The notes under the pieces were generated by a model. That model had not been told where the DNA came from. It did no database searches and was given only the letters and a program-made list of their open reading frames with translations. Source: Diplonema papillatum (Eukaryota > Euglenozoa > Diplonemea > Diplonemida > Diplonemidae). Taken from it: a DNA stretch of 64,000 nt. Position numbers and translations under genes: made by a program. Location: positions 124,001 to 188,000 of the forward strand of contig JAPJBO010000310.1 of assembly GCA_030068145.1 (NCBI GenBank), given 5' to 3'. This document shows positions 20,438-31,857 of the stretch, in pieces (position 1 is the first letter of the stretch; each line of letters begins with the position of its first letter).

Positions 20438-23400
20438 ATGCACCGTGCGGTGGTCCTGCCGCTGCTGCTGCTGCTGCTGCTGCATGGCGGTGACGCGATG
20501 GAGCGGCTGTGCGGGCCCCAGGACTACGTCGCGAAGTACGGCGAGTGCGACGGCACCGGGGGCAGGAGCGTCGAGTGGACCAAGTCCGAGAACAGCTCGT
20601 GCACCTTGGGCAGCACCGGCCGGGCTTCGTTTACGACGAAGGCCGGCTGCCTCTGCAGCGCGCACGAGCTGCGCCCCGCGCTGCTGGGCACCTGCGAAGA
20701 CGGAGAGCAGCCGTTCAAGCTGCAGCCGTCGGACAGTTGCAGCATCGGGATGGACATCCTCGAGGCGATGTGTCCCCACGAGTCCTGTGGGACGACTCTG
20801 TGCCCTTGCACGGAGGAAGACATGGGGTCGACGTTCACGCCTTGCGACGAAAACAACCAGCGGCGGACGGTGTTCTTCTGGACCAGGAAGTGCGAGCCGG
20901 GCGCGCTGCAGCTGCCGCCGCCCGGACCGCCGCGCACCTGCGACAGCAGGTGCTTCGAGGGCGAGATCCTCGCGCCCCCGCACGACACGTGCCAGCCGTG
21001 CCCGGCCGGCACGTCCAGCTCCTCAGCGGTCGTCTACAAACCGCCGTGGGTCAAACTCCCCGACGAAGCGTACTCCTTCTGCGCCACCGAGGGTTGCTCG
21101 CACTGGCGGGTAGAGTCCGAGTTCCTCGCTTCCCGCCCGGACCTCGACAGTGCGTACATGAAGCTGTGGGTCAACCTGAAAAGCGACCCTGCTTACCTGA
21201 AGATCACCTACCGCATCGTCGGCAAGTTGTACCCGTCGGTGGGGGAGGTGGTCCTCTTCGTCGACGACCAGTACGTGTTCTACGACCAGGAGCAGGACGA
21301 CTGGACGAGCATCACGGTCGACCTGCAGAACCGCGAGTACTGCCTGTGGACGGTCGAGTTCCTCTCGACGGACGAACGGCTCGCGTCGCTTTGCGCGAAG
21401 GCGAACCACATCATCCCGTACAACCCCGCGCTGAGTCTGTCGCCGGCGAAGTTCCGGTCGAGGACGTTCGACACCGTCGTCTTCCACAACGCGGACGAGG
21501 CGTGCAACTTCACGAAGCCCGAGCGCATCGCGTTCGGCGGCGACTGGGTCGTCGTCGTGCGCGAAGTGTACAGCGTCGACGAGAGGGGATCCGTGTCCTC
21601 GTCGTTCACCATGTGCGCGTGGGAAGACGCCGTGCTGCGGGCCCAGGAGCAAGGGGCGCAGGCGGTCCTTTTCCTGACGGCGCGGGATCAAGTCGGGATG
21701 GACTTCCCTGCGAACTACGCGAAGCTCGACATCCCGATCGCGTACATCAGCGACGAAATCGACGAGTTCACGCTGGCGACGGTCGAAGCGGCCCGGTTCG
21801 TCAAGAACCAGCAGAACGCGGGGAGCACCGAGGTGCTCTTCGTGTACGACAAACTCGTGGACTTCGACCCGTCGTCGTCCGCGCACATCCAGAGCATCGA
21901 GATCCACGGGACCAAGCTGTACCCGACCGAGTGCACGGAGTGCCCTGCCGGCTCGTTCGCGCCCGAAGCCTCGCCGCTCGGCTGCATGCCGTGTCCGGAG
22001 AACGAGTACGCGCCCGCCCCCAACTTCGCGGCGTGCCTGCCTTGCCCCGGCACTGTCTCATCCGACCGCGCGTCGTGCTTCGACAGCAGCCGCACCTGCT
22101 CCGCAGCCGACTACAGGCCCAACGTCGGCGAGTGCAGAATCGTACGCATTTTCTTTTGCAAAGCAATCAACAACCAACACGAAACTACTTTGTTCATAGG
22201 TGTCGCGGCAAGTTTTGGCAGCTGCTGCTTAACAATGCTCGCCTGCTTTCATGGCACTTGCACTTTACAGAACTCAATGCTAAACAAAATCTGATGTGAT
22301 TTACATCTGATTGACACCTCAACACAAAACAAGTTGTCAACAACTAACACGTAACATATTAAAGCAAACCTACGCAGTTCTTCGCTTTCACCACATGGTG
22401 TTGCGTTTCAGAACTTTTGAGTTGTGTTTGTGTGTCTCGTCGTGTAGAAGTAGACCCGCATAACCTCACGTCCGTTCAACACGTGGCTCGGTAGTTGCCG
22501 CACTTGGGATCCTTTCGGTTCATTGTCTGGCAGCTTCGCCGAGCATTTCCTTCCAAGCTGGCGCTTATGTAGAAGAGCGCATCGCCTTGCGTGGTGTAAC
22601 CGCGGTGTTTGGCGGCAAAGCCTCACCAGCTTTAGCCCGGTACAAGACGTACGAAACCTTAGACACTAATATACCTCAAAGCATCTGCAGACGCACGAAA
22701 AGCCTCCGGGAAGAACCCCGTTGTTCACATCCCTTTGACCCGGAAACACACTCAGTTTTTTGTCCCCCGAGGTTTTATTATCCTGCAAACGAACCAGCGC
22801 CAGGTGTAACCCAAAACCCCCGTGTTTTGGTCTTCTTGAAAGGTAAAGAGGATGCCTGCGTCTTCTCCATCCAACCCACGGGTCTTCTCTCTGTCACTCC
22901 AATTTCTCCCCTCATGTGGCACCACGAAGCGAAGTCCGTCGCTGCTGACGGGCCCAGAGAAGGGAAATGCAACCGTCATAACATGCAGGGTCAAAACCTT
23001 GTGTCTTTTTTAAACGCTGCCGCGAGGCCCCCCCCCCAAAAAAAAAATTGGAAAAAAGAAATTGCTCAACTTCATCAAAAAATACTGCAGTGATTGTTCC
23101 AAAATTTTTAAAAAATTAAAAAACCCAATCTTTTGTCCGGAAAAAATGGGTGGCCATTTACCAAAAAGACACAAGGTTTTGACCCTGCACCCTAAACGCG
23201 TTAGGGGACTCCACAAGGTTTCACAACGGAACGACACATCACCCGAAACGAGCGGCACCCTCTCACTTTTCTCAACCCCCTCCATACCCAAGCCTTTACG
23301 GTCAACCGGAGACTTTAAAATACCGACCTTCTAATCCACAAATAACGCTACATGCTGGCAGCGCGTTTGTTGGGAAGAGATTTCCCTAACGACCGTCTCA

Positions 23401-26400
23401 CTAACAGGCTATCTTCCCCACGCCCCCGCAGTGTCAACTTGAAATGCAGACACCGCACACAGGGGTAGGCTTGTTCAAAGGCTGGCGTTACTACGTACAA
23501 ACAAACACCGCGCCCATTCTTTTTCTTCCCACGCTATCACCAGTGCATAATACAGAGACGTGATTTTGGCGGATACGCTGTCGGCTGAGGTTGATAGCTG
23601 GCGCGATCATTATTGTGCATACCGCAGCTACGGTCTACCACCACGGTGTCACAAGTGTAGTGGTTGTGATGTATACTGCATACCACAGCACCACACATAG
23701 CGTACGTAGCACTATCAGGGTGTGTCATACGTGGGTGGGAGGGACTGCTAGCTCCTATTCATCTCCGCAAACACTCACACAGTTTCAGTGCGAGGAAGAG
23801 ACCTGCGAGTCGACGCTGATCGTACGAAGAAATCTGTCGTTCTACGCTGTATGTCCACAACTTCTCCTTGCCCGTGGAGTTTTCTGTCATTGCGGCAAGC
23901 TTTGGGGCTGTTTTTACAGCTGGAAACTACTACTACTGTTTGATAGTGCGTTGCTCAGGGTAGTCGAAGGCCTGACAATCACACTAATGCAACAAATTTA
24001 CTGTTTGCATCCGACGCCATTGCCAAAGGGGCCTTGCCTCGACCAGGCGACGTCGAGTGATCATGGGGATCACCGCCTACTGCACGACTGCATCGAGATC
24101 ATGGTTGCTGCATATCAAGTTCAAACTACTGCGATTTGCATTGCCAGGGAGGCCTTGGCTCGATCAGTCGACGTTGCGTAATCATTGGAATCCGCCGACC
24201 ATCACGACTGCATCGACATCATCATCAAGTTCTAACTACTACTGTTTGCATCCGACGCCATTGCCGAAGGGACCTTGGCTCGATCAGTCGACGTTAAGTA
24301 ATCATGGGGATCTGCCGACCATCACGACCGCATCGACATCATTATCAAGTTCTAACTACTACTGTTTGCATCCGACGCCATTGCCAAAGAGGCCTTGGCT
24401 TGACCAGTCGATGACAAAGTAATACCCCCCACCTGCAGCACGACTGCACCGACATCCTTGTTGCTGCATATCAAGCTCGAACTAATACTACTACTGTTGT
24501 TGCACCCAACGCCATTCCCAAAAGGACCTTCGCTCGACCAGTCGACGACTAAGTAATCCCCCCTCATCCCATCCACCTGCAGCACGACTGCATCGAATCT
24601 GGCGAGACGAAGCCTGCGTGGAAGCTCATCGCGTGCGAGGCGTGCCGCCCGGCGAGTTCCGCGACACGAACCTCCTCTGCGACGCCTGCCCGGCCGGCCT
24701 CGCGCTGAAGGAAGGCGTGGACACGACGAAGTCCTCGTACGCCGCCAACGCCATTGCCAAAGAGGCATTGGCTCGACCCGTCGACAACTAAGTAATTCCC
24801 CCCCCCATACAGCATGACTGCATATCGACATCCTTGTTGCTGCATATCAAGCTCGAACTACGAAACTTTACTACTCATTTGCATCCAATACCATTCCCAA
24901 AGGACCTTGACTCTACCAGTCGCACGACTAATTATCCCCTACCATCTACAGCATGACTCGTATCGACATCCTTGTTGCTGCATATCAAGCTCGAACTACC
25001 AAACCTTACTACTCTTTTGCATCCAATACCATTCCCGAAGGGCCTTGACTCGACCAGTCGCACGACTAAGTATCCCCTACCACCTACAGCATGACTGCAT
25101 CGAATCTGGCGAGACGAAGCCTGCGTGGAAGTGCGAGGCGTGCCCGCCCGGCGAGTATCGCGACATGAACCTCCTCTGCGACGCCTGCCCGGCCGGCCTC
25201 GCGCTGAAGGAAGGCGTGGACACGACGAAGTCCTCGTACGCCGCCGACGCCTGCACAGCCTGCGCGGCGGGCACCGGGCCCATCCCGACGCTGTCGTACC
25301 CGGGCGAGTCGCACTGGCTGCCGAAGGTCACCGGCGCACTGTGCGAGCGGACTGAGTGCCCGTGGAGCAAGGACTGCGCGGTTGGCATCGACCGTGGCGG
25401 GCGGCGTACGCGGAAACCGCGGATGACGGGCCGGACCTCGCGTCCCCCCTGCGCCTGAGGAACGGAGTCGGGCTGGCGGCGGTCCGCACGGCGAGGGAGG
25501 TGCTGACGTTCACGGACACGTTCGTCGACGCCATTGCCAGAGGCATCGACAACTAAGTAATTCCCCCCCACCTACAGCATGACTGCATATCGACATCCTT
25601 GTTGCTGCATATCAAGCTCGAACTAAACCTTACTACTCTTTTGCATCCAATACCATTCCCAAAGGGCCTTGACTCGACCAGTCGCACGACTAGGTATCCC
25701 CTACCACCTACAGCATGACTGCATCGAATCTGGCGAGACGAAGCCTGCGTGGAAGCTCATCGCGTGCGAGGCGTGCCCGCCCGGCGAGTATCGCGACATG
25801 AACCTCCTCTGCGACGCCTGCCCGGCCGGCCTCGCGCTGAAGGAAGGCGTGGACACGACGAAGTCCTCGTACGCCGCCGACGCCATTGCCAAAGGGGCCT
25901 TGGCTCGACCAGTCGACCACTAAGTGATCATTATCATGCTCAAACTACTACTACTACTACTGTTTGCACCCGACGCCATTACCAAAGAGGCATTGGCTCG
26001 ACCAGTCGACCACTAAGTAATTCCCCCCCCACCACCTACCGTGACTTAAAGGACCGAAGCATCCCCTACCACCTACAGCATGACTGCATCGAATCTGGCG
26101 CGACGAAGCCTGCGTGGAAGCTCATCGCGTGCGAGGCGTGCCCGCCCGGCGAGTATCGCGACATGAACCTCCTCTGCGACGCCTGCCCGGCCGGCCTCGC
26201 GCTGAAGGAAGGCGTGGACACGACGAAGTCCTCGTACGCCGCCGACGCCTGCACAGCCTGCGCGGCGGGCACCGGGCCCATCCCGACGCTGTCGTACCCG
26301 GGCGAGTCGCACTGGCTGCCGAAGGTCACCGGCGCACTGTGCGAGCGGACTGAGTGCCCGTGGAGCAAGGACTGTGCGGTCGGCATCGACCGGTACTGCT

Positions 26401-28912
26401 GGCGGGCGGCGTACGCGGAAACCGCGGATGACGGGCCGGACCTCGCGTCCCCCCTGCGCCTGGTGAACGGAGTCGGGCTGGCGGCGGTCCGCACGGCGAG
26501 GGAGGTGCTGACGTTCACGGACACGTTCGTAGACGCGGTCGGGTCTATCTCCTTCAGCTACGCAGTCGCCGCACCGGCCGCCGCGGCGCTGGCGGCGGTG
26601 CAGGTGCGGTTTTCGGTGTTCTCCGTTGACGACGGCCGTGACATCTACGTGAAGGAGAACCTCGCAACCGCCCTCGGCGCGGAGCAGACGGTGACCGTCG
26701 CGCACGGGCTCAGCGGGGTCCTGCGGGTCTCGTGGGAGTACGCGAAGCTCGCGGCCACCGATTCCGACGTGATTTTCAGCATAACCGCGTTTTCCGCCGT
26801 CGGCTGCCTCTCCGGAGGTGCCTCGCAGTGCGACGAGTGCCCGGTGGGGATGGTGTGCCACGCAGGTAGCCTGCCGGTATCGTGTCCATCAGGGACAACC
26901 CGTTCGGGCGACGAAGCGTCCTGCGGGCCTTGCTCGGGGAACACGGTGGCACCGCTGCGGGGATCCTCGGTGTGCGCGCCGTGCGGCAAGTCGTTGGTGG
27001 CCAACGAGGGACACACCGCTTGCGTGCCGAATGCAACGTGTACGATCCTGTCCGACACGGGGCACCCGTATAATCTGGAGCTCCTCGGGCAGGATGGGTA
27101 CATCGTCGCGACGGAGTGGCAGGGGACGGAGGGGATCGGTGCGCAGCCGAGCACGGTGGAACTGCGGCTCTGCCCAGACGGAGGACAGTCCTTGGCTCGG
27201 AAGCCGAAGGCCGGGCGCATGGGCGAGGCGGTGCTTGCCCGCTCACTGGGGGAGGCGACGCGGGACCGGAACAAGCTGACGCTGCACGCCACGGCGGGCG
27301 ACCGGTGCGAATCGGCGGCGGGAGAAATCACGCGGTATTCCATCGAGGTGACCCTCATCTGCGCGGCCCCGTCAGGACTCCACGGGGAGCTGAGCATGAC
27401 CTTCCAGCAGCCGGCAGCGGACAAATGCCAGTACTACTTCTCGGCGCTCTCGCCGGACGCCTGCCCAGTCTGCACCGCCGACTCGTGGACCCTGGTGAAC
27501 ACGAACTGCAGCGACGGCTTGCAGCAGCAGTCCTGGCACCGCGAGGAGGACTGCCAGGGCGATCCTCCTGACCTGCCGCCCATGGCACCCTGCGTCTCCG
27601 CCGAGAGCGACGACACTTCGAAAGTGTGGCTCGTCGTCGGCGTCACAGTCCCGGCCATCCTCCTGCTGACCATCGTCGTCTGGGTGCTGTACAAGCGCAG
27701 CGTCAAGCTCGAGGCGAAATACGCGAAGCTCTCCCGCAAGCGCGACGCAACCCCCAGCGAAGCCCCCCCGGTCGCAGGTATCCCTTCCGCTTCGGGCTTT
27801 GTTCGTGCGTGCCGGCTGATCGTTTTCCCACTTGTATTTACCCTGTGTATATTCAGGTAAGGAATTCTGGTCAACCACCAAAACACGCTGCCTACGTCTT
27901 TTTAGCCTGCACAATACAAAGAAAGGCAACCCGCACGATCGTTAGTACTAAAAACGCGCGTGGGGGGCCCAAGACTAAATTCAAAGCGAGTTTCTTCTTG
28001 GTGTCGGTCGCAGCACTTAGAAACTTGGCTAGCCGTAGTTAAAGTGTATAATCATCCCTCATATCCCTCATACTACCCGCTTCACAACCTCAATGGTCAA
28101 CCGGAGACCCTGAAACACCGAACCTCTAAACCACAACAAACGCTAAAATACACGCACAAGTACACGTACTGCCACTACAGCAGATACGTTACGCGCACTA
28201 ACATACTATACCTCAAAGGAACCTGTACGACAAAGGTCACCCGGAGACTATAAAACCCAGGATCCCTAAGCGAGCTTGCACTCTGAAATTGGCCAGCCAT
28301 AGTTAAAGTGGGTAATCATACCTGCATCCCTCATACTACCCGCCTCACAGCCTCAATTGTCAGCCGAAGACCCTAACACACCGAACCTCTAAACCACAAC
28401 AAACGCTAAAATACACGCACAAGTACACGTACTGCCACTACAGCAGATACGTTACGCGCACTAACATACTATACCTCAAAGGAACCTGTACGACAAAGGT
28501 CACCCGGAGACTATAAAACCCAGGATCCCTAAGCGAGCTTGCACTCTGAAATTGGCCAGCCATAGTTAAAGTGGGTAATCATACCTGCATCCCTCATACT
28601 ACCCGCCTCACAGCCTCAATTGTCAGCCGAAGACCCTAACACACCGAACCCCTAAACCACAATAAACGCTAAAATACACGCACAAGTACACGTACTGCCA
28701 CTGCAGCAGATACGTTACGCGCACTAACATACTATACCTCAAAGGAACCTGTACGACAAAGGTCACCCGGAGCCGGATCCCTAAGCGAGCTTGCACTCTA
28801 AAATTGGCCAGCCGTAGTTAAAGTGTGTAATCATACCTGCATCCCTCATACTACCCTCCGAACAGCGCGTGATCACCGCGAGCAGCCGGCAGGACCTTCA
28901 GCCGTAATTTAA
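20438..28912 (+). CDS. ELAPOR/KIAA1324-like cysteine-rich type I membrane receptor with a PA-like insert
   Basis: Three proposed exons: 20438-22141, 26079-27777 and (less sure) 28866-28912, giving about 1150 residues. Exon 1 has a Leu-rich signal peptide, the family motif C-x-x-x-DY-x(5)-GEC (CGPQDYVAKYGEC), GCC2/GCC3-type Cys pairs (CQPCPAG, CTECPAG, CMPCPENEY), and a stretch (DWVVVVREVY to EAARFV) resembling a protease-associated domain. It ends in a second DY motif, CSAADYRPNVGEC, cut by the intron. Exon 2 resumes at HDCIESG with more Cys-rich modules, an MRH-like beta region, a membrane span (27627-27692) and the juxtamembrane words KLEAKYAKL, matching human KLEYKYSKL. Exon 3 supplies a short tail and TAA. 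Human ELAPOR1 is an endosome/lysosome-linked transmembrane protein; the same site is likely here. The PA-like insert is not in the human protein as I recall it. Start: the ATG giving a signal peptide. Confidence 0.85.
22286..22384 (+). repeat. Third, diverged copy of the 9.5-kb tandem repeat
   Basis: TTTACATCTGATTGACACCT through AAGTTGTCAACAACTAACA to CTACGCAGTTCTT, equivalent to the 3' half of the 172-bp unit at 9551. It lies just inside the big intron of the ELAPOR-like gene. Confidence 0.85.
22982..23189 (+). mobile_element. MITE family K, copy 1
   Basis: 208 bp with terminal inverted repeats of about 27 bp; the left end starts CATGCAGGGTCAAAACCTTG and the right end is its reverse complement lacking the last two bases. 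No coding capacity. It abuts family B repeat copy 2. The intact sister is at 29674-29889. Confidence 0.85.
23190..23349 (+). repeat. Dispersed repeat family B, copy 2
   Basis: CCCTAAACGCGTTAGGGGAC to ATCCACAAATAACGCT, highly similar to 15238-15396 and 34233-34393. It starts directly at the MITE's right end. Confidence 0.85.
23944..23986 (+). repeat. Short conserved dispersed repeat F, copy 2
   Basis: TAGTGCGTTGCTCAGGGTAG continuing to GACAATCACACT, inside the large intron of the ELAPOR-like gene. Same core as 10587 and 53217. Confidence 0.85.
23987..24582 (+). repeat. ~120-bp intronic tandem repeat (GCATCCGACGCCATTGCC type)
   Basis: Units with TACTGTTTGCATCCGACGCC, then CTTGGCTCGATCAGTCGACG and TAATCATGGGGATC repeat about every 120 bp from 23999 to 24430 and go on, diverged, between the exon copies up to 26030. 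The GTCGAC palindrome is in almost every unit. This repeat supplies the junctions of the truncated exon copies. Confidence 0.85.
24583..24746 (+). pseudogene. Truncated copy a of ELAPOR-like exon 2
   Basis: Starts after a CACCTGCAG acceptor-like end with CACGACTGCATCGAATCTGG and follows exon 2 to GTCCTCGTACGCCGCC, then passes into the intronic repeat at AACGCCATTGCC. One base is missing in the GCGTGCCGCCCGG stretch relative to the real exon, shifting frame. Confidence 0.85.
25090..25532 (+). pseudogene. Truncated copy b of ELAPOR-like exon 2
   Basis: The longest copy: acceptor-like CACCTACAG, then CATGACTGCATCG and about 440 bases of exon 2, ending at TTCGTCGACGCC where it joins the intronic repeat word CCATTGCCA. 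It lacks the four codons for KLIA and carries a deletion at the real exon's GTACTGCTG, which breaks frame. Confidence 0.85.
25714..25883 (+). pseudogene. Truncated copy c of ELAPOR-like exon 2
   Basis: Identical in sequence to the start of the real exon (26079 on) apart from isolated bases, up to GCCGCCGACGCC, then into CATTGCCAAAGGGGCC of the intronic repeat. It has an acceptor-like CACCTACAG but no obvious donor after it. Confidence 0.85.
28026..28856 (+). repeat. ~256-bp tandem repeat in the last ELAPOR-like intron
   Basis: Units at about 28026-28290, 28291-28553 and 28554-28805 and a partial unit to 28856. Each contains CTAAACCACAAYAAACGCTA, CACGTACTGCCACT and a TATAAAACCCAGGATCCC end with GAGCTTGCACTCT, the element also seen upstream of the GH79 gene. 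The third unit lacks the TATAAA segment. Confidence 0.9.
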
Positions 28913-29673
28913 AATAGCTGAAAACCTGGGCTATACTCTGCATCAGGTGTTGCCCATCATTGAATTCCACACACACACACACGCAGAAGTAGCCGAGCTT
29001 GATGACAACGACGAATCTTAGTCAGTCCGCCTCGGTGTAGCCGCGGGCCGTTCTTCATGGTGTCTAGCGAGCAATTTGTTCGATAGCAGCCACAAAGGGC
29101 AAATGAGTGGTTGCTTGATGGTACAGTCGCGCGTAGGGTTCGAGCCTGCGGCCTTGACAGGCGACCGGACTGGCAACTCACCTGAGTTTCGCCTCCGACT
29201 TTTTGCATGCGGCGGTATTGGTAGCGTTTGGAAGGACGGGGGGGCGAAGGCTTGCGAAATTCGCAATACACATTCCGTATCCTCTGACGACACATTCGCT
29301 CGATTCTCGTGCCGGGATGACTGCTGCGATCCATCTCTCCAGTTATTTACCGACTGGATGGCAGCCTGAGGCCATAAGTCGCAGAGAGGGTACGTTTGAC
29401 AATCTTTATCAAACGCAAACGTTTGACAAACGTGCAATCGTGCCGTTTGTTTACCGACGGACCGCGTCTATACCACAGTACACGACGCTTGATGACGCTT
29501 GTCCACGTGGCTGCAGGTGGGACAAACATAAGGGAAAAAGGCTCCTTCCGGGTTTCCTTGGGCGTGCACAGAAAGATACTAGCCTCCAGCAAGTGTTCCA
29601 GGGACCGCCTGCACGCACGGGTTGACTTACAAAACAGTGTGCAAACAGCGAGACTTGCGAGGAACGTGCATAC
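28913..29673. other. Intergenic; possible tRNA-derived SINE near 29095-29160
   Basis: A (CA)n tract lies at 28969-28985. GGGTTCGAGCC at about 29136 resembles a pol III B box, and GTGGTTGCTTGATGG about 35 bases upstream loosely fits an A box, but the T-stem does not fold as a tRNA. At 29393-29435 there is a cluster of CAAACGTTTG palindromes. No gene is supported. Confidence 0.25.
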
Positions 29674-29889
29674 CATGCAGGGTCAAAACCTTGTGTCTTT
29701 TTAAAACGCTGCCGCGGGGCCGATGGCCCCCTATTTTTTTTTTTTTTTTTGGATTTCTTTTTTGTGGCTCAACTTCATCAAAAATTACTGCAGAGTTTGT
29801 TCCAAAATTTTAAAATCCAAAAAACCCAAAAATTTCCGGATTTTTTTTTTGGCCATTTCCAAAAAGACACAAGGTTTTGATCCTGCATG
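29674..29889 (+). mobile_element. MITE family K, copy 2, with 4-bp target duplication
   Basis: 216 bp, starting CATGCAGGGTCAAAACC and ending GGTTTTGATCCTGCATG, terminal inverted repeats of about 29 bp with one mismatch. ATAC occurs directly on both sides (29670-29673 and 29890-29893), a convincing 4-bp target-site duplication. The interior has T and A runs and no gene; movement would need a transposase encoded elsewhere. Confidence 0.9.
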
Positions 29890-30849
29890 ATACGAAGATG
29901 TTTCATCGTCGGCAGCACCGACCAAAGCAGAAATAGAGTGGTGCCGACGGTGGTGTCCCTCCCGATTCCACGAACGAAGCGTTTTTTACCTTCTTGTTAG
30001 GGGTGCCCACTCAGGCCCTTTTTTTGTCCGGAACCCGAATTTTCATTATTCGTCTATGTTGTTGGTCAGCCTTTTGTACACCCATCAAGGGAAAAACATG
30101 TCTAGAACCCATCTTTGGTCGTGGATGAGCAAAAATTACCATCTTTAACCCCTCAAACAGTAAAGAAACAGTGTCCGCAAGCTCCCTGAGAGGCTCTGAA
30201 AACGCAGGGATCCGCCCTCTGATCACTGTTCGCCAACCAACGGTCAGCCTAGCAGCTTCTTTGTGGTCTGTCAGTACCTGAGATGCTCTACAAAACACCC
30301 AATTGTGCTAGGAACCTACAAAAGGCACAGGAGAGCCCTCACATACAGTGTTTTAGGGTGATTACCGACGTGCCTCGTGCCCTGCACCGTCCTCGAAAAT
30401 GCTCGCGAATTGAAAAAAATGCTCGTGATTTGAAAAAAATGCTCGTGATGTGAAAAAAGTGCTCGTGTAGCCTCAAAAGTGCTCGGAAGTCCTCCCACCA
30501 GCTTTGCTGAGCACTATTCTGCACCAAAGAGACAGTACCGGCCTCCTGATGCCCTCGTTTGACTCTCTTCTGATACACCGTTACACAGCGTTACACAGCG
30601 TTACATCACCGTTACACGCCGTTACAATTTTGCACCGTTTTTTATTGATTTTGTCCCTAGTGTCAGTTACTGTCACCGATTGCACGCCAAAACCACGGCG
30701 AAAACATCCTAAGTCGCAGTGTGGTGGCCCATTGGATGCTAAAACAGTAGAGGAAAGGTCATTTTGGCTCAAATTCAGGCAAGCAGACCCTTTGGAGCCT
30801 TAGAACAGTGGTAAAAGATGGCAAATTGGTGTTTCACCTTAGAATATGG
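29890..30849. other. No gene; short 20-bp repeats and GTTACA repeats
   Basis: 30397-30480 repeats AAAAATGCTCGTGATTTG-like units about four times. 30583-30630 repeats CGTTACAC(A/C)(G/C). At 30760-30772 CATTTTGGCTCAA matches the inner part of the dinoflagellate spliced leader. No open frame looks real. Confidence 0.4.
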
Positions 30850-31560
30850 TGAAGAGGTGGGGGAGAGGTCCTTTTGTGTGGGGAAGAGGTCCTTCTGAGT
30901 GGGGGAGAGGTCCTTCTGTGTGGGGGAGAGGTCCTTTTGTGTGGGGGAGAGGTCCTTTTGTGTGGGGGAGAGGTCCTTTTGTGTGGGGGAGAGGTCCTTT
31001 TGTGTGGGGGAGAGGTCCTTCGTGTGGGGGAGAGGTCCTTCTGAGTGGGGGAGAGGTCCTTTTGAGTGGGGGAGAGGTCCTTTTGTGTGGGGGAGAGGTC
31101 CTTTTGTGTGGGGGAGAGGTCCTTTTGTGTGGGGGAGAGGTCCTTTCGTGTGGGGGAGAGGTCCTTCTGTGTGGGGGAGAGGTCCTTCTGTGTGGGGGAG
31201 AGGTCCTTTCGTGTGGGGGAGAGGTCCTTTTGTGTGGGGGAGAGGTCCTTCTGGGTGGGGGAGAGGTCCTTCTGAGTGGGGGAGAGGTCCTTTCGTGTGG
31301 GGGAGAGGTCCTTTTGTGTGGGGGAGAGGTCCTTCTGAGTGGGGGAGAGGTCCTTTTGTGTGGGAGAGGTCCTTTCGTGTGGGGGAGAGGTCCTTTTGTG
31401 TGGGGAAGAGGTCCTTCTGAGTGGGGGAGAGGTCCTTTTGAGTGGGGGAGAGGTCCTTTTGTGTGGGGGAGAGGTCCTTTTGTGTGGGGGAGAGGTCCTT
31501 CTGGGTGGGGGAGAGGTCCTTCTGAGTGGGGGAGAGGTCCTTTTGTGTGGGGGAGGGGTC
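30850..31560 (+). repeat. 21-bp minisatellite, about 34 units
   Basis: Units of GTGGGGGAGAGGTCCTTTTG plus one base, with variants TTCTGAG, TTCGTG and TTCTGGG at the end of the unit. Because 21 is divisible by three and the unit lacks stops, long open frames appear in several frames on both strands. One or two units are shortened (31019, 31361), shifting the phase. Confidence 0.95.
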
Positions 31561-31857
31561 CTACAATACCCCCACCACCGTCCCAGCCGGGGTTTGCAAG
31601 TGACCAGGTTCGTTTTATTTTCCCTTTTGGATCCCTTCGCCGCAAATGTTTGGCGCAAAAATGAGTGTTTGAAAGTCGTTTCACCCTTTATTCCTCGTAC
31701 TCACTGAAGGTATCCGGACCAGGCAAGGCTTCCCGGTGTTACAGTATCTCGTAGATGCGGCTTTTGTGTTTTCTGGAGGTTAGCCATAAATTCTGGACAA
31801 TGTGCATGTTTTCTTTTGGGTAAACGAGGGTAACAGATGGGGTTTTGTGGGTTTTAT
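31561..31857. other. No recognised feature
   Basis: Unique-looking DNA between the two 21-bp minisatellites. No protein-like frame. Confidence 0.3.

Noticed and set aside
26073-26861. Long minus-strand frame opposite ELAPOR-like exon 2
   Set aside because: Shadow of the GC-rich coding exon on the other strand.
29095-29170. Possible tRNA gene (GGGTTCGAGCC)
   Set aside because: The T stem and other arms do not pair in the required register; at most a decayed tRNA-derived SINE.
30834-31684. Open frames of 270-280 codons on both strands over the 21-bp minisatellite
   Set aside because: They exist only because a stop-free 21-bp unit repeats; several frames on both strands are open and none has a gene-like start or end.
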